From contig NZ_JAJAGO010000024.1 of assembly GCF_025165795.1 (NCBI RefSeq), forward strand, positions 1 to 42,969: a stretch of DNA of 42,969 bases, in the 5' to 3' direction. Below the pieces are notes generated by a model. The model saw only the letters and a list, made by a program, of their open reading frames with translations. It had not been told where the DNA came from and ran no database searches. The DNA is from Streptomyces gossypii (GTDB taxonomy: Bacteria > Actinomycetota > Actinomycetes > Streptomycetales > Streptomycetaceae). Numbering within the stretch: the stretch's first letter is position 1; the number at the start of each line of letters is the position of its first letter. A program made the position numbers and the translations under genes. This document shows, one piece after another, positions 7,151 through 15,528 of this stretch.

Positions 7151-8674
7151 CTACTTCTCGAACACGCCCTGGAGCACCAGGCGGCCGTCGATCCGGCGGG
7201 GCAGCCGTGTCTTGTCCCACAGCTCGTACGGGAGCACCGACTGCGGGGCGTTCTGCCAGGTCACCGGGCGCAGGAAGCGGCGGAGCGCGGTCGCCCCCAC
7301 CGAGGTGTGCAGGCTGTTGGTGGACGGCCACGGGCCCCCGTGCGTCTGCGCCCAGGAGACCAGCACGCCGGTGGGGAAGCCGTTGTGCACCACCCGGCCC
7401 GCCTTGGCGCGCAGCGACTCGAAGAGCTCCCGGGTGACCTGCTCCTCATCCGCCTCCGAATGCACCGTGCCGGTGAGCGAGGCGGGCAGCGCGTCGAGGG
7501 CTCGCCGCAGTTCGGCGTCGTCGCGGTAGCGGGCGAGGACGGTCAGCGGCCCGAAGCACTCCTCGGTCACCTCCGGGGTGATCTCCGCGGCGCGCACCGA
7601 CAGCAGCCGGGGTGCCACCGCGTATCCCGCCTCAGGTACCGGGCCGCCCTCGGCCTCCACGGTGACCCCGGGCAGCGCGGCGAGATCGCCGGAGATCTCC
7701 CGGTACGCCGCGTGGATGCCCTCGGTCAGCGCCACGCCCGCCGCACTGCCCGCCACCAGCTCGCGGGCCGCCGCCACGAGCGCGTCGCCCGCCGCCTCTT
7801 CTGGCACGAACACCAGGCCGGGCTTGGTGCAGAGCTGGCCGGCGGCGACCGTGAAGGAGCGCACCAGCCCCTCGGCGATCTCCCTGCCGCGCTTCGCGGC
7901 GGCCGCCTCGGTGACGACGATCGGGTTGAGCCCGGACATCTCCCCGTAGAACGGGACGGGCTCCGGCCGGGCGGCGATGATGTCCAGCAGCGCCCGGCCG
8001 CCTCGCGGCGAACCGGTGAACGCGACGGCCTTGACGTGCGGATCGGCGACCAGCGCCGCACCGGCCTGCTGCCCGTACACCAGGCCGAGGGTGCCTTCGG
8101 GCGCACCGGCCGCGCGCGCCGCCTCCCGCAGGATGTGGAAGGTCAGCTGCGAGGTCGCCGGGTGGGCACCGTGCGCCTTGACGATCACGGGTGATCCGGC
8201 GGCCAGCGCGGAGACGGTGTCCCCGCCGGGCACCGAGAAGGCCAGCGGGAAGTTGCTCGCCCCGAAGACGGCGACCGGCCCGATGGGGACCAGCATCCGC
8301 CGCAGATCCGGGCCGGGACCCATGGAGGTGTCACCGGCGTGGTCGATGGTGGCTTCCAGATAGGAACCCTCGTCGAGCACGTCGGCGAACAGCCCGGCCT
8401 GGTAGACGGTGCGGGTGAGTTCACCGTGCAGCCGGGTGGCGCCGATCGCGGTCTCCCGGTCGGCCAGCGCGACGATCCCGGCCCGGCGCGCCTCCAGCGC
8501 GGTGCCCATCGCACGCAGCAGTCCGGCCCGGAAGGCGCGGCCGCGCGCCTCCAGTACGGGGGCCGCGGCGGCCGCCTCGGCGGCGATCCTGGCCACCTCG
8601 GCCGGGGCGGTCGGCGGGAAGGGGGCTCCGAAGGGGGCGGCGGTACGGGGGTCGGTGCTGGCCTCAGCGGTCAC
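7151..8674 (-). CDS. 2,5-dioxovalerate (alpha-ketoglutarate semialdehyde) dehydrogenase
   Basis: This 507-residue aldehyde dehydrogenase oxidises 2,5-dioxopentanoate to 2-oxoglutarate with NAD(P)+, the last step of hydroxyproline catabolism. The general base lies in GEMSGLNP (near residue 245) and the catalytic Cys in GQLCTKPG (near residue 281); both patterns are typical of the KGSADH branch rather than general ALDHs. FGASNFPLAFS and FTGSPRGG mark the cofactor and substrate regions. GTG 8674 is taken as start because the protein then has the family length; its ribosome-binding site is a modest AGG. It is the last gene of the minus-strand catabolic locus, 116 bp after the symporter. That gap is GTG/TGC-rich, low in complexity and shows no clear promoter. 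Confidence 0.9.
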   Translation of the reverse strand: MTAEASTDPRTAAPFGAPFPPTAPAEVARIAAEAAAAAPVLEARGRAFRAGLLRAMGTALEARRAGIVALADRETAIGATRLHGELTRTVYQAGLFADVLDEGSYLEATIDHAGDTSMGPGPDLRRMLVPIGPVAVFGASNFPLAFSVPGGDTVSALAAGSPVIVKAHGAHPATSQLTFHILREAARAAGAPEGTLGLVYGQQAGAALVADPHVKAVAFTGSPRGGRALLDIIAARPEPVPFYGEMSGLNPIVVTEAAAAKRGREIAEGLVRSFTVAAGQLCTKPGLVFVPEEAAGDALVAAARELVAGSAAGVALTEGIHAAYREISGDLAALPGVTVEAEGGPVPEAGYAVAPRLLSVRAAEITPEVTEECFGPLTVLARYRDDAELRRALDALPASLTGTVHSEADEEQVTRELFESLRAKAGRVVHNGFPTGVLVSWAQTHGGPWPSTNSLHTSVGATALRRFLRPVTWQNAPQSVLPYELWDKTRLPRRIDGRLVLQGVFEK

Positions 8675-8790
8675 GGTGATCCTGCCTCTCACACACCGGG
8701 TGTGCGGTGTGGTGCTGCGCTGCGTGGTGCTGCCGCGGGGTGCTGTCCGCGTGCGGCTGTGTGCGTGCTGCGGTGTGCGTGCGGCGGTGC

Positions 8791-10239
8791 TCACTTGGCC
8801 GGACTGCTCTGCGAAGTGATCAGTCCCGCCCAGTAGTCGGCGTTCTTGATACCCAGTTTGTCCGGATCGAAGACCGGGTCGATGCCCAGCCGCATCTGTG
8901 CCTCGTAGTCGCGCAGCGCGATCAGCGCGGGCTTCGCCAGGAAGATCAGACAGAGCATGTTGACCCAGGCGAGCGAGGCGTAGCCGACGTCGCCGATCGC
9001 CCACACCATGTCCGCGGACTCCACCGCACCGTAGAAGACCATCCCGAGCATGGCCACCCGCAGGGCGTGGGCGAGCGCCGGGTTGCGGGCGCCCCCGGTG
9101 AGGTAGGTGAGGCTGGTGTCGGCTATGTAGTAGAAGGCGACGAGCGTGGTGAAGGCGAACAGCGCGAGCGCGATGGCAACGAAGTACGGCCCGGCTCCGG
9201 AGAACACCGAGTCGAACGCCTCCTGGGTGTAGGCGGGCCCCGCCTCGACCCCCGGCACATGCGTGACGATCTTCTCTCCGGCTTCCGTCGTCACGTTGTA
9301 GTTGCCGGTCACCAGGATCATGAAGCCGGTCGCCATGCAGATGAAGAGTGTGTCGATGTAGATGGAGAACGCCTGCACCAGGCCCTGCTTGGCCGGGTGC
9401 GAGACCTCGGCCGCCGCGGAACCGTAGGTGCCCTCGCCGACACCGGCGACGTTCGAGAAGAGCGCCCGGCGCACGCCCCAGGCGATCGCCGCGCCGACGA
9501 TGCCGCCGAAGACCGAGTCCGATCCGAAGGCGCTGCCCATGACCAGGGAGAAGACCGCGGGCACCTCGGTGATGTTGACGGCCAGGACGAGCAGGGCGGC
9601 CAGGATGTAGCCGACCGCCATCACCGGTACGACGGTGTCGGCGACCGCCACGATGCGCTTGCGGCGGCCGAAGACGATGAAGCCGAGCAGCGCGACCACG
9701 ACCGAGCCGGTGACCCACGGGCTGATGCCCATGGCGCTGTCGAAGCTCGCCGAGATGGCGTTGGACTGGACGCCGGGCGCCAGGAAGGCGTAGAGGCTCA
9801 TCGCGGTGACGGCGGCGATGACCGCCAGCCACTTCTTCCGCAGCCCCTTCTCGATGTAGTAGGGGATGCCGCCCCAGAAGGTGCCGTCGGCCTTGCTTTT
9901 GTAGATCTGCGCGAGCGTCGACTCGACGAACGCGGTGGCTCCGCCGAGGAAGGCCATCACGGCCATCCAGAAGAGCGCGCCGGGGCCGCCGGCCGCGATG
10001 GCCGTGGCGACACCGGCGATGTTGCCGACGCCGATGCGGCTGGACAGGGTCAGCATCAGCGCCTGGAAGGAGGAGACTCCCGCCTCGGAGCGCTCCCCTC
10101 TGCGCAGCAGCCGGACCATGTCGGGGATGCGGCGGACCTGGACGGCGCGCGTGACCACGGTGAGCACCAGGCCGAAGCTCAGCGCGAACCAGACCAGCGG
10201 GTCCCACAGCCAGTCGTTGAGGGAGACGAGGAAATCCAT
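8791..10239 (-). CDS. Sodium:amino-acid symporter, AGCS (alanine/glycine) family
   Basis: The 482-residue membrane protein has about ten hydrophobic segments and the AGCS signature around GGPGALFWMAVMAFLGG. The ATG at 10239 follows GGGGTG at good distance. Family members import alanine, glycine or related amino acids with Na+. Its position inside a complete hydroxyproline pathway suggests that it imports hydroxyproline here; that substrate is inference, since AGCS members are not generally assigned to it. It is separated from the epimerase by 259 bp containing a tandem repeat (10434-10484), so it may also have its own promoter. Confidence 0.88.
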   Translation of the reverse strand: MDFLVSLNDWLWDPLVWFALSFGLVLTVVTRAVQVRRIPDMVRLLRRGERSEAGVSSFQALMLTLSSRIGVGNIAGVATAIAAGGPGALFWMAVMAFLGGATAFVESTLAQIYKSKADGTFWGGIPYYIEKGLRKKWLAVIAAVTAMSLYAFLAPGVQSNAISASFDSAMGISPWVTGSVVVALLGFIVFGRRKRIVAVADTVVPVMAVGYILAALLVLAVNITEVPAVFSLVMGSAFGSDSVFGGIVGAAIAWGVRRALFSNVAGVGEGTYGSAAAEVSHPAKQGLVQAFSIYIDTLFICMATGFMILVTGNYNVTTEAGEKIVTHVPGVEAGPAYTQEAFDSVFSGAGPYFVAIALALFAFTTLVAFYYIADTSLTYLTGGARNPALAHALRVAMLGMVFYGAVESADMVWAIGDVGYASLAWVNMLCLIFLAKPALIALRDYEAQMRLGIDPVFDPDKLGIKNADYWAGLITSQSSPAK

Positions 10240-10433
10240 TTTTCACCCCAAGGGGAGAGTGCTCGGGCAGGCTGATTTCGGGCAGGCCGCAGACACGCAC
10301 GGCGAGGGGTGGGCGCACTCGTCCGGCCCGCCCGGCGCACGGAGGGGCCGGTGCGGGGGGGACGTGCGTGTGCTGTGCAGGTGAGCGGGCAGGGGCGCCG
10401 GATCACGGCGCCGGACCGTCAGAGGCCTGCGAC

Positions 10434-10484
10434 AGGGGGCTGTGTCAGGGAGCTGTGTCAGGAAGCTGCGTCGGGGGCTGTGTC
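10434..10484. repeat. Four imperfect 13-bp tandem repeats between epimerase and symporter genes
   Basis: The units are AGGGGGCTGTGTC (10434-10446), AGGGAGCTGTGTC (10447-10459), AGGAAGCTGCGTC (10460-10472) and GGGGGCTGTGTC (10473-10484). The array lies 14 bp past the epimerase stop in the transcribed direction. It is not open to a protein reading. It could be slippage DNA, a binding array or an mRNA stability element; the rest of the gap shows nothing else. Confidence 0.85.
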
Positions 10485-10498
10485 AAAGGAGCGGGCGT

Positions 10499-11518
10499 TC
10501 AGAGGGTGAAGCCCCGGGGGAAGGGGTCCGTGGGATCGAGCAGGTACTGCCCCATGCCCGTGATCCACGCGCTTCCGGTCACCGTGGGCACCACGGCGGG
10601 CAGCGTGCCGACGGTCGTCTCCTCCACGAGACGGCCGATGAAGCGGGTGCCGAGCAGCGACTCGTTGACGAAGTCCTCGTCCAGCCGCAGTTCGCCGCGT
10701 GCGTGCAGCTGTGCCATCCGCGCCGACGTACCGGTGCCGCAGGGTGAGCGGTCGAACCAGCCCGGATGGATGACCATCGCGTTACGGGCGTCGCTGCCGG
10801 GGGTGCCCGGTGTGCCCGGTGTGCCGGGGGCGACGAACTGCACGTGCTTGCAGCCGCCGATGCCCTCGGTCACAGGATGGACCGGCCGGTTCTGCTCGTT
10901 GATCGCGTCCATGATCGCCAGACCGGCGCCCATGATGCGGTCCTTCTCCCCCTTGTCGAAGGGGATGTCCAGATCCGCGAGCGGCAGGACGGCGTAGAAG
11001 TTGCCGCCGTACGCCATGTCGTAGCCGACCCGGCCGAGGCCGGGGACCTGCACCGAGGCATCCGACTCCAGTGCGAACGAGGGCACGTTCAAGATCGTGA
11101 CGGCCTCGGCACGGCCGCCGCTGACCGCCACCTCCGCGACCACCAGCCCGGCCGGGGTGTCCAGCCGCACGCGGGTCACCGGTTCGGTCACCTCGACCAT
11201 GCCGGTCTCCACCAGCACGGTCGCGACACCGATCGTGCCGTGCCCGCACATCGGCAGGCAGCCGGAGACCTCGATGTAGAGGACTCCCCAGTCGGCGTCG
11301 GGGCGGGTCGGCGGCTGGAGGATGGCGCCGCTCATCGCGGCATGGCCGCGCGGCTCGTTCACCAACAGCTCGCGGATGTGGTCGAGATGGGCCATGAAGT
11401 GCACGCGCCGGGCGGCCATCGTGTCGCCGGGGATCACCCCGACGCCGCCGGTGATGACCCGGGTCGGCATGCCCTCCGTGTGCGAGTCGACCGCGGAGAA
11501 GTACCTGCCGGCCCGCAT
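10499..11518 (-). CDS. 4-hydroxyproline epimerase (proline racemase family)
   Basis: This 339-residue enzyme interconverts trans-4-hydroxy-L-proline and cis-4-hydroxy-D-proline without a cofactor, the first catabolic step. Both catalytic cysteines are present: Cys91 in MCGHGT and Cys260 in DRSPCGTGTSA. This excludes the trans-3-hydroxyproline dehydratase branch, which lacks the second Cys. A short GTPGTPGTPG repeat (about residues 232-241) is an unusual loop insertion. The start ATG is one base after the TGA of the upstream deaminase gene (TGACATG), so translation is coupled. The context of dehydrogenase, deaminase and dioxovalerate dehydrogenase makes hydroxyproline rather than proline the substrate. 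Confidence 0.92.
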   Translation of the reverse strand: MRAGRYFSAVDSHTEGMPTRVITGGVGVIPGDTMAARRVHFMAHLDHIRELLVNEPRGHAAMSGAILQPPTRPDADWGVLYIEVSGCLPMCGHGTIGVATVLVETGMVEVTEPVTRVRLDTPAGLVVAEVAVSGGRAEAVTILNVPSFALESDASVQVPGLGRVGYDMAYGGNFYAVLPLADLDIPFDKGEKDRIMGAGLAIMDAINEQNRPVHPVTEGIGGCKHVQFVAPGTPGTPGTPGSDARNAMVIHPGWFDRSPCGTGTSARMAQLHARGELRLDEDFVNESLLGTRFIGRLVEETTVGTLPAVVPTVTGSAWITGMGQYLLDPTDPFPRGFTL

Positions 11519-11519
11519 G

Positions 11520-12443
11520 TCAGCTGCCCACCGGGTGGGCGTTCAGATAGTCGACGGCCTTGCGCATGTCGGCGTCCAGCAGAGCCAGTTGGTCGGCGGG
11601 GAGCGGCCCGCGCGGCGGACGGCAGGGGCCGCCGAACCGGCCGACGATCTCCATGCCGTGCTTGATCGCCTGCACGAACTCGACTCGCGAGTCCCAGCGG
11701 AAGGCGGCGACCAGCGGCTCGTAGAGGGCGCGGGCCTCCTCCAGCCTGCCCTGCTGCGCCAGTTCGAAGAGGTGTGCCGACTCGGCGGGGAAGACGTTCG
11801 GGAAGCCCGCGAACCAGCCGGTGGCGCCCATCAGCAGCGCCTCCAGTGCCACGTCGTCCGCACCGGCGACCACGGTCAGATCGGGGGCCAGCTCGCGGAG
11901 TTCGAGCACCCGGCGTACGTCACCGGAGAACTCCTTGATGGCGACCACGTTGTCGAGCTTCGCGATCTCGGCGACCACCTCGGGGGTCATGTCGACCTTG
12001 GTGTCGATCGGGTTGTTGTACGCCATCACCGGCAGGCCGACGCTCGCCACCTGCTCGAAGTGGTGCAGCACCTCGGAGGTGTTGGCGCGGTAGACGGTCG
12101 GCGGCAGGCACAGCAGGCCGTCCGCGCCGTCCTCGGCCGCCTTTTCGGCCCACTCGCGGGCCTGGTGCGCGCCGACGCCGTGCACGCCGACGACGACGAT
12201 GCCCGCGTCACCGACCGCCTCTATCGCCGTACGGGAGACGGCGCGGCGCTCCTCGTCCGAGAGTGAGGAGTACTCGCCGAGGGAGCCGTTCGGGCCCACG
12301 CCTCGGCAGCCGTTCTCCACCAGCCAGCGGCAGTGCTCGGCGTAGCGGTCGAGGTCGACACGCAGCCCGGCGGGCGCGCTCGAGTCCTCGGCGTAGGGCA
12401 GCGCGGTGGCCACGATGACTCCGTCGAGCTTCTCCTGCGTCAT
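11520..12443 (-). CDS. 1-pyrroline-4-hydroxy-2-carboxylate deaminase (DapA family)
   Basis: The 307-residue TIM-barrel protein belongs to the dihydrodipicolinate synthase family. The Schiff-base lysine is Lys170 (VAIKEFSGD) and the partner tyrosine is Tyr142 (VMAYNNP). In hydroxyproline loci this family member deaminates and dehydrates 1-pyrroline-4-hydroxy-2-carboxylate to 2,5-dioxopentanoate and ammonia. Lysine biosynthesis is unlikely because the gene sits inside the catabolic operon between a D-hydroxyproline dehydrogenase and the epimerase. The start overlaps the upstream stop as ATGA. Confidence 0.9.
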   Translation of the reverse strand: MTQEKLDGVIVATALPYAEDSSAPAGLRVDLDRYAEHCRWLVENGCRGVGPNGSLGEYSSLSDEERRAVSRTAIEAVGDAGIVVVGVHGVGAHQAREWAEKAAEDGADGLLCLPPTVYRANTSEVLHHFEQVASVGLPVMAYNNPIDTKVDMTPEVVAEIAKLDNVVAIKEFSGDVRRVLELRELAPDLTVVAGADDVALEALLMGATGWFAGFPNVFPAESAHLFELAQQGRLEEARALYEPLVAAFRWDSRVEFVQAIKHGMEIVGRFGGPCRPPRGPLPADQLALLDADMRKAVDYLNAHPVGS

Positions 12444-13888
12444 TCTTGCTCCTCATGTGGTGCGGGTGGTGCGGGTGTGACATCTGTGGGTGGTGCGGGT
12501 GCGGCGGGTGGTTCCGGTGTGGCGGCGCCGGGCGGTGGCTCGGCCAGCTCGCTCAGCCGCAGGGGCGCGGCCAGCGGGCGACGGGCGAACGCCACGCCTG
12601 ACTCCGGCAACCCGGTCAGCTCCGCGACGTTGCGTCCGCAGATCCGCCCCTGGCAGGGGCCGAGTCCGGCCCGGCTGACCAGCTTCATCGAGCGGACGCC
12701 CAGGGCGTCCCGTTCCTCGACCGCCCGGCGCAGCGCGCCATGGCAGACCTCTTCGCAGCGGCACACCAGGGTGTCCTCACGCAGCCACCCCTGCCAGCCC
12801 GGCCGCACCGGGTACGCGCGCCCCAGCGCGGCGGCGAACCGTCCGCCGGAGCGCACCCGGCGCAGTGCCCGCACGGGTGGCCCCGGCCGGGCGCCCGAGG
12901 CGCTGCGCGCGCCCGCCGTACGGGCGGCGGCGGTTCCGGCGACGGTGCCCTCGTCGGCCGAGAGCACCGCGCCGCCGATCCCGGTCAGCTCACCGGCGGC
13001 GAAGACGCCGGGCACCGAGGTGGCCTGGGCGGTGTTCACCGTGACGAAGCCGTCGCGGATCGCGCAGCGGGCGGAGACGGCGAGTTCCAGCTGCGGGGTG
13101 AAGCCGAAGCCGACGCACACCGCGTCCGCCTCGATGCGCCGTTCACTGCCCGGCACGATGTGCCAGTCCCGGTCGAGCCGGGCCCAGGTGACCGCCTCGA
13201 CCCGGTCCGTGCCGTGCGCCTCGATGACGGTGCTGCGGCGGCGGTAGGGGATGCGGTGGCGGGCGAGCAGCGCGGCGTACCCGGCGAGTTCGCCCGTCTT
13301 GCCGCGCCCGGCCAGCAGTCCGGCGGGCTCGGTCAGCCACCCGGCTGCCGGGTCGTTCGCCTCCAGGACGCCCAGCACGCGGGAGCCGACGGCGGTCAGC
13401 GACTCGGCGACCGGCAGCAGAAAGGGGCCCGTACCGGCGAGCAGCACCCGCTCCCCGACCCGTACGCCCTGCCCCTTGGCCATCGCCTGCGCCGCGCCCG
13501 CCGTGGTGACGCCCGGCAGGTCCCAGCCGGGGAACGGCAGGGCGCGGTCGTAGGCGCCGGTGGCGAGGACGAGTGCGCGGGTGTCGATGCTGCGCCCGCG
13601 CCGTCCCGGCCCGTCGGCGGGGCCGGTGCGGACATGGACCCGGTGGCCGGCGGGCACCTTCTCCAGGGCCCAGACAACGGAGTCGGGCAGGTGCTCGACA
13701 CCGTCCGGGAGAGTGAATCGTTCCTGCCGTGCGAGGGCGTTCTGCCGGTGGTACTGGCCGCCGAGGCCCGGCCCGGAGTCGATCAGCAGTACGGGCGCGC
13801 CTGCCTCGGCCGCGGCCCGTGCGGCGGCCATCCCGGCCGGACCGGCCCCCACCACGACCACCCGCGCGTCCCCGACGCCGCCGCTCAT
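12440..13888 (-). CDS. D-hydroxyproline dehydrogenase, FAD/NAD(P)-type subunit with BFD-like Fe-S domain
   Basis: The 482-residue subunit opens with a FAD-binding motif (VVVVGAGPAGMAAARAA) and has a second Rossmann segment (VLLAGTGPFLLPVAESL). A C-terminal BFD-like [2Fe-2S] domain carries cysteines in CRCEEVC and CQGRIC. The architecture matches HcnB/SoxA-type alpha subunits of heteromeric amino-acid dehydrogenases. A Pro/Ala-rich tail of about 30 residues follows the Fe-S domain and is encoded by GGTGCGGGTG-like repeats. With the 2Fe-2S and FAD subunits upstream it would oxidise cis-4-hydroxy-D-proline to the pyrroline. Both ends overlap neighbours by 4 bp (ATGA). Confidence 0.88.
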   Translation of the reverse strand: MSGGVGDARVVVVGAGPAGMAAARAAAEAGAPVLLIDSGPGLGGQYHRQNALARQERFTLPDGVEHLPDSVVWALEKVPAGHRVHVRTGPADGPGRRGRSIDTRALVLATGAYDRALPFPGWDLPGVTTAGAAQAMAKGQGVRVGERVLLAGTGPFLLPVAESLTAVGSRVLGVLEANDPAAGWLTEPAGLLAGRGKTGELAGYAALLARHRIPYRRRSTVIEAHGTDRVEAVTWARLDRDWHIVPGSERRIEADAVCVGFGFTPQLELAVSARCAIRDGFVTVNTAQATSVPGVFAAGELTGIGGAVLSADEGTVAGTAAARTAGARSASGARPGPPVRALRRVRSGGRFAAALGRAYPVRPGWQGWLREDTLVCRCEEVCHGALRRAVEERDALGVRSMKLVSRAGLGPCQGRICGRNVAELTGLPESGVAFARRPLAAPLRLSELAEPPPGAATPEPPAAPAPPTDVTPAPPAPHEEQE

Positions 13889-14223
13889 GAGGGCAGCTCC
13901 GCCCCGTGCTGCACCCGGATGTCGTCGCCCTCGGCCACCGTCCGCTGGCAGGCCCGTACGTCCGGCACACCGTTGACGACCACCAGGCAGTCGTAACAGA
14001 CGCCGATGCCGCAGAAGATGCCGCGCGGCCTGCCCTCACCGCGGGTGGTGCGCCATGACGCACGGCCCTGCTCCAGCAGCAGCCCCGCCACGGTCTGGCC
14101 GGGCACCGCCGGTACGTCCGCACCGTCCACGCGCACCTTCATTCGGCCTGTGCCCCTCACGCCGCTCCGATCGCTCACGCCACTCGGGTCGCTCACGCCA
14201 CTCGGGTCGCTCGTACGGCTCAT
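13885..14223 (-). CDS. D-hydroxyproline dehydrogenase, small 2Fe-2S subunit
   Basis: The 112-residue protein has a plant-type [2Fe-2S] ferredoxin fold; the cysteine pattern FCGIGVCYDC plus a later Cys (VRACQ) supplies the cluster ligands. It equals the HcnA-like gamma subunit and passes electrons between the flavin subunits. I chose ATG 14223, overlapping the upstream TGA as ATGA, over the internal ATG at 14142. The longer form carries an N-terminal run of three hexapeptides (SDPSGV, SDPSGV, SDRSGV) not expected in this family. If translation starts at 14142 that repeat is untranslated leader. Confidence 0.85.
   Translation of the reverse strand: MSRTSDPSGVSDPSGVSDRSGVRGTGRMKVRVDGADVPAVPGQTVAGLLLEQGRASWRTTRGEGRPRGIFCGIGVCYDCLVVVNGVPDVRACQRTVAEGDDIRVQHGAELPS
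14171..14206. repeat. 18-bp tandem repeat encoding hexapeptides in the 2Fe-2S subunit
   Basis: TCGCTCACGCCACTCGGG occurs twice head to tail (14171-14188 and 14189-14206), with diverged partial copies on either side. The unit is a multiple of three, so it keeps the reading frame and adds six residues per copy to the N-terminus of the small subunit. Confidence 0.9.
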
Positions 14224-15464
14224 GCCGCTGCCCTGCCTTCCTCGGTGACGGCGGGGCGGTCCACCCGGAAGGGTGCCGGGTCCACCACCGGCTGCCTGCC
14301 GGTCCACAGTTCGGTGAGCAGCTGCCCGGTGGCAGCCGCCAGGCCGATACCGGCGCCTTCGTGCCCGGTCGCGTGCCACATGCCGGGCAGCCTCGGGTCC
14401 TCGCCGATGATCGGCAGATGGTCCGGCGCGTACGCGCGGAAGCCGCCGTACGCCCGCATGACCGGCACCTGTGCCAGCACCGGGAACAGTCCGAGCGCCT
14501 TGCGCGCCAGCTCCCGCAGGACGTCGACGCGCACGGAGTCGTCGAAGCCGACCCGCTCCCGGCTGGAGCCGATGAGCACGGTGCCCGCCCGCGTCGACTC
14601 GACGACGGTCGAGGTCTGCAGGTCGGCGTCGCCGCTGGCGACCGCGCCGACGTAATCCGCGTCGTACACCTTGTGCCGCACGGTGCCGTCCGGCAGCGGG
14701 CCGGTTACCAGCACCATGCCGCGCCGGGGCAGTACGGCCAGCGGTACGCCCGCCGAGGCCGCGAAGTGCCCGGCCCAGGGCCCGCAGGCGTTCACCACGG
14801 CGCCGCAGGGGATGATCCCGCCGCTCGTACGGATGCCGCTGACGGCGCCCGACGCGTGGGTGGTCACCCCCAGGGCGGTCACACCCGAACGCACCTCGCC
14901 GCCCCGTGCGCGGACGGCGGCGAGCAGTGTGGTCGCGGCCAGTACCGGCTGGAGCTGGGCGTCCTCCGGATAGTGGACGGCGGCGGTGAGTCCCTTGGTG
15001 AGCTGCGGTTCCAGCTCGGCTGCCCGGTCGGCGCCGATCTCGTCCGCCCGGACTCCGGCGCCGCGCTGCGCTGCCGCGAAGGCGGTCAGCGGGGTGACGG
15101 CCTCCTCGGTGGTGGCGACGACCAGGCCGCCCTTCGCGTCCCATTCCGCTTCGGCTCCCGCCGGGCCCAGTTCCTCGCGCAGCGAGGCGAGCAGCTCCGG
15201 CCAGCGGCGGCGTGAGGCCTGGGCAAGTGCCAGTTCGGGGCCGGGGCCCTTGTCGGAGACCAGCACGTTGCCCTCACCGGACGCCGTGGTTCCGCTGGCG
15301 GGCGCGCCGCGGTCCAGCACGCACACCCGCAGGCCCGCCGCGCTCAGCGCCTCGGCACAGGCCGCGCCGATCACACCGGCACCGGCCACCACGACATCAG
15401 GGGCGGGGGTCATGCGGTCGGACGCGTGCGGGGCAGGCGTCGGGGAAGAAGTCGGAGTCACCAT
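14220..15464 (-). CDS. D-hydroxyproline dehydrogenase, FAD-dependent oxidoreductase (DAO-family) subunit
   Basis: The 414-residue protein has the DAO-family FAD motif VVVAGAGVIGAACAEALS about 22 residues from the N-terminus and a C-terminal GHEGAGIGLAAATGQLL loop. It is the catalytic HcnC-like beta subunit that removes the amino-acid hydride. ATG 15464 is preceded at good spacing by a strong GGAGGTG ribosome-binding site; an in-frame GTG at 15473 would overlap that site and is rejected. It is the first gene of a run of five co-directional genes that overlap or nearly touch (dehydrogenase subunits, deaminase, epimerase). A palindromic operator and promoter lie immediately upstream. Confidence 0.9.
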   Translation of the reverse strand: MVTPTSSPTPAPHASDRMTPAPDVVVAGAGVIGAACAEALSAAGLRVCVLDRGAPASGTTASGEGNVLVSDKGPGPELALAQASRRRWPELLASLREELGPAGAEAEWDAKGGLVVATTEEAVTPLTAFAAAQRGAGVRADEIGADRAAELEPQLTKGLTAAVHYPEDAQLQPVLAATTLLAAVRARGGEVRSGVTALGVTTHASGAVSGIRTSGGIIPCGAVVNACGPWAGHFAASAGVPLAVLPRRGMVLVTGPLPDGTVRHKVYDADYVGAVASGDADLQTSTVVESTRAGTVLIGSSRERVGFDDSVRVDVLRELARKALGLFPVLAQVPVMRAYGGFRAYAPDHLPIIGEDPRLPGMWHATGHEGAGIGLAAATGQLLTELWTGRQPVVDPAPFRVDRPAVTEEGRAAA

Positions 15465-15476
15465 TGATCTCACCTC

Positions 15477-15494
15477 CGTTCATTTAAATGAACG
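15477..15494. promoter_or_regulatory. 18-bp perfect palindrome, probable operator of the hydroxyproline operon
   Basis: CGTTCATTTAAATGAACG is a perfect palindrome. Its AT-rich core stands out in very GC-rich DNA. It lies between the predicted -10 (15500-15505) and the ribosome-binding site of the first dehydrogenase gene, at the expected transcription start. A repressor there would block transcription; the XRE-cupin protein encoded just upstream is the likely ligand-sensing binder. Confidence 0.75.
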
Positions 15495-15499
15495 CTGCG

Positions 15500-15528
15500 A
15501 GACTATGGACCACCCCGGGCAGCGTCAA
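15500..15528 (-). promoter_or_regulatory. Promoter of the hydroxyproline operon
   Basis: On the minus strand TTGACG (15523-15528) and TAGTCT (15500-15505) are separated by 17 bp, close to the HrdB-type consensus. The -35 element includes the TGA stop (15525-15527) of the regulator gene upstream. Confidence 0.7.

Noticed and set aside
7151..10318. A 1055-codon open frame on the minus strand joining the aldehyde dehydrogenase to an upstream region
   Set aside because: Only 7151-8674 resembles a protein family. The upstream part is an alternative frame of the symporter gene, kept open by high GC.
10434..10484. CRISPR-like array
   Set aside because: Units are directly adjacent 13-mers without spacers, so it is a simple tandem repeat.
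10499..11518. Trans-3-hydroxy-L-proline dehydratase
   Set aside because: Both catalytic cysteines are present; the dehydratase branch lacks the second one.
12440..15464. Hydrogen cyanide synthase (HcnABC)
   Set aside because: The subunit types match HcnABC, but the epimerase, deaminase and dioxovalerate dehydrogenase in the same locus indicate D-hydroxyproline dehydrogenase.
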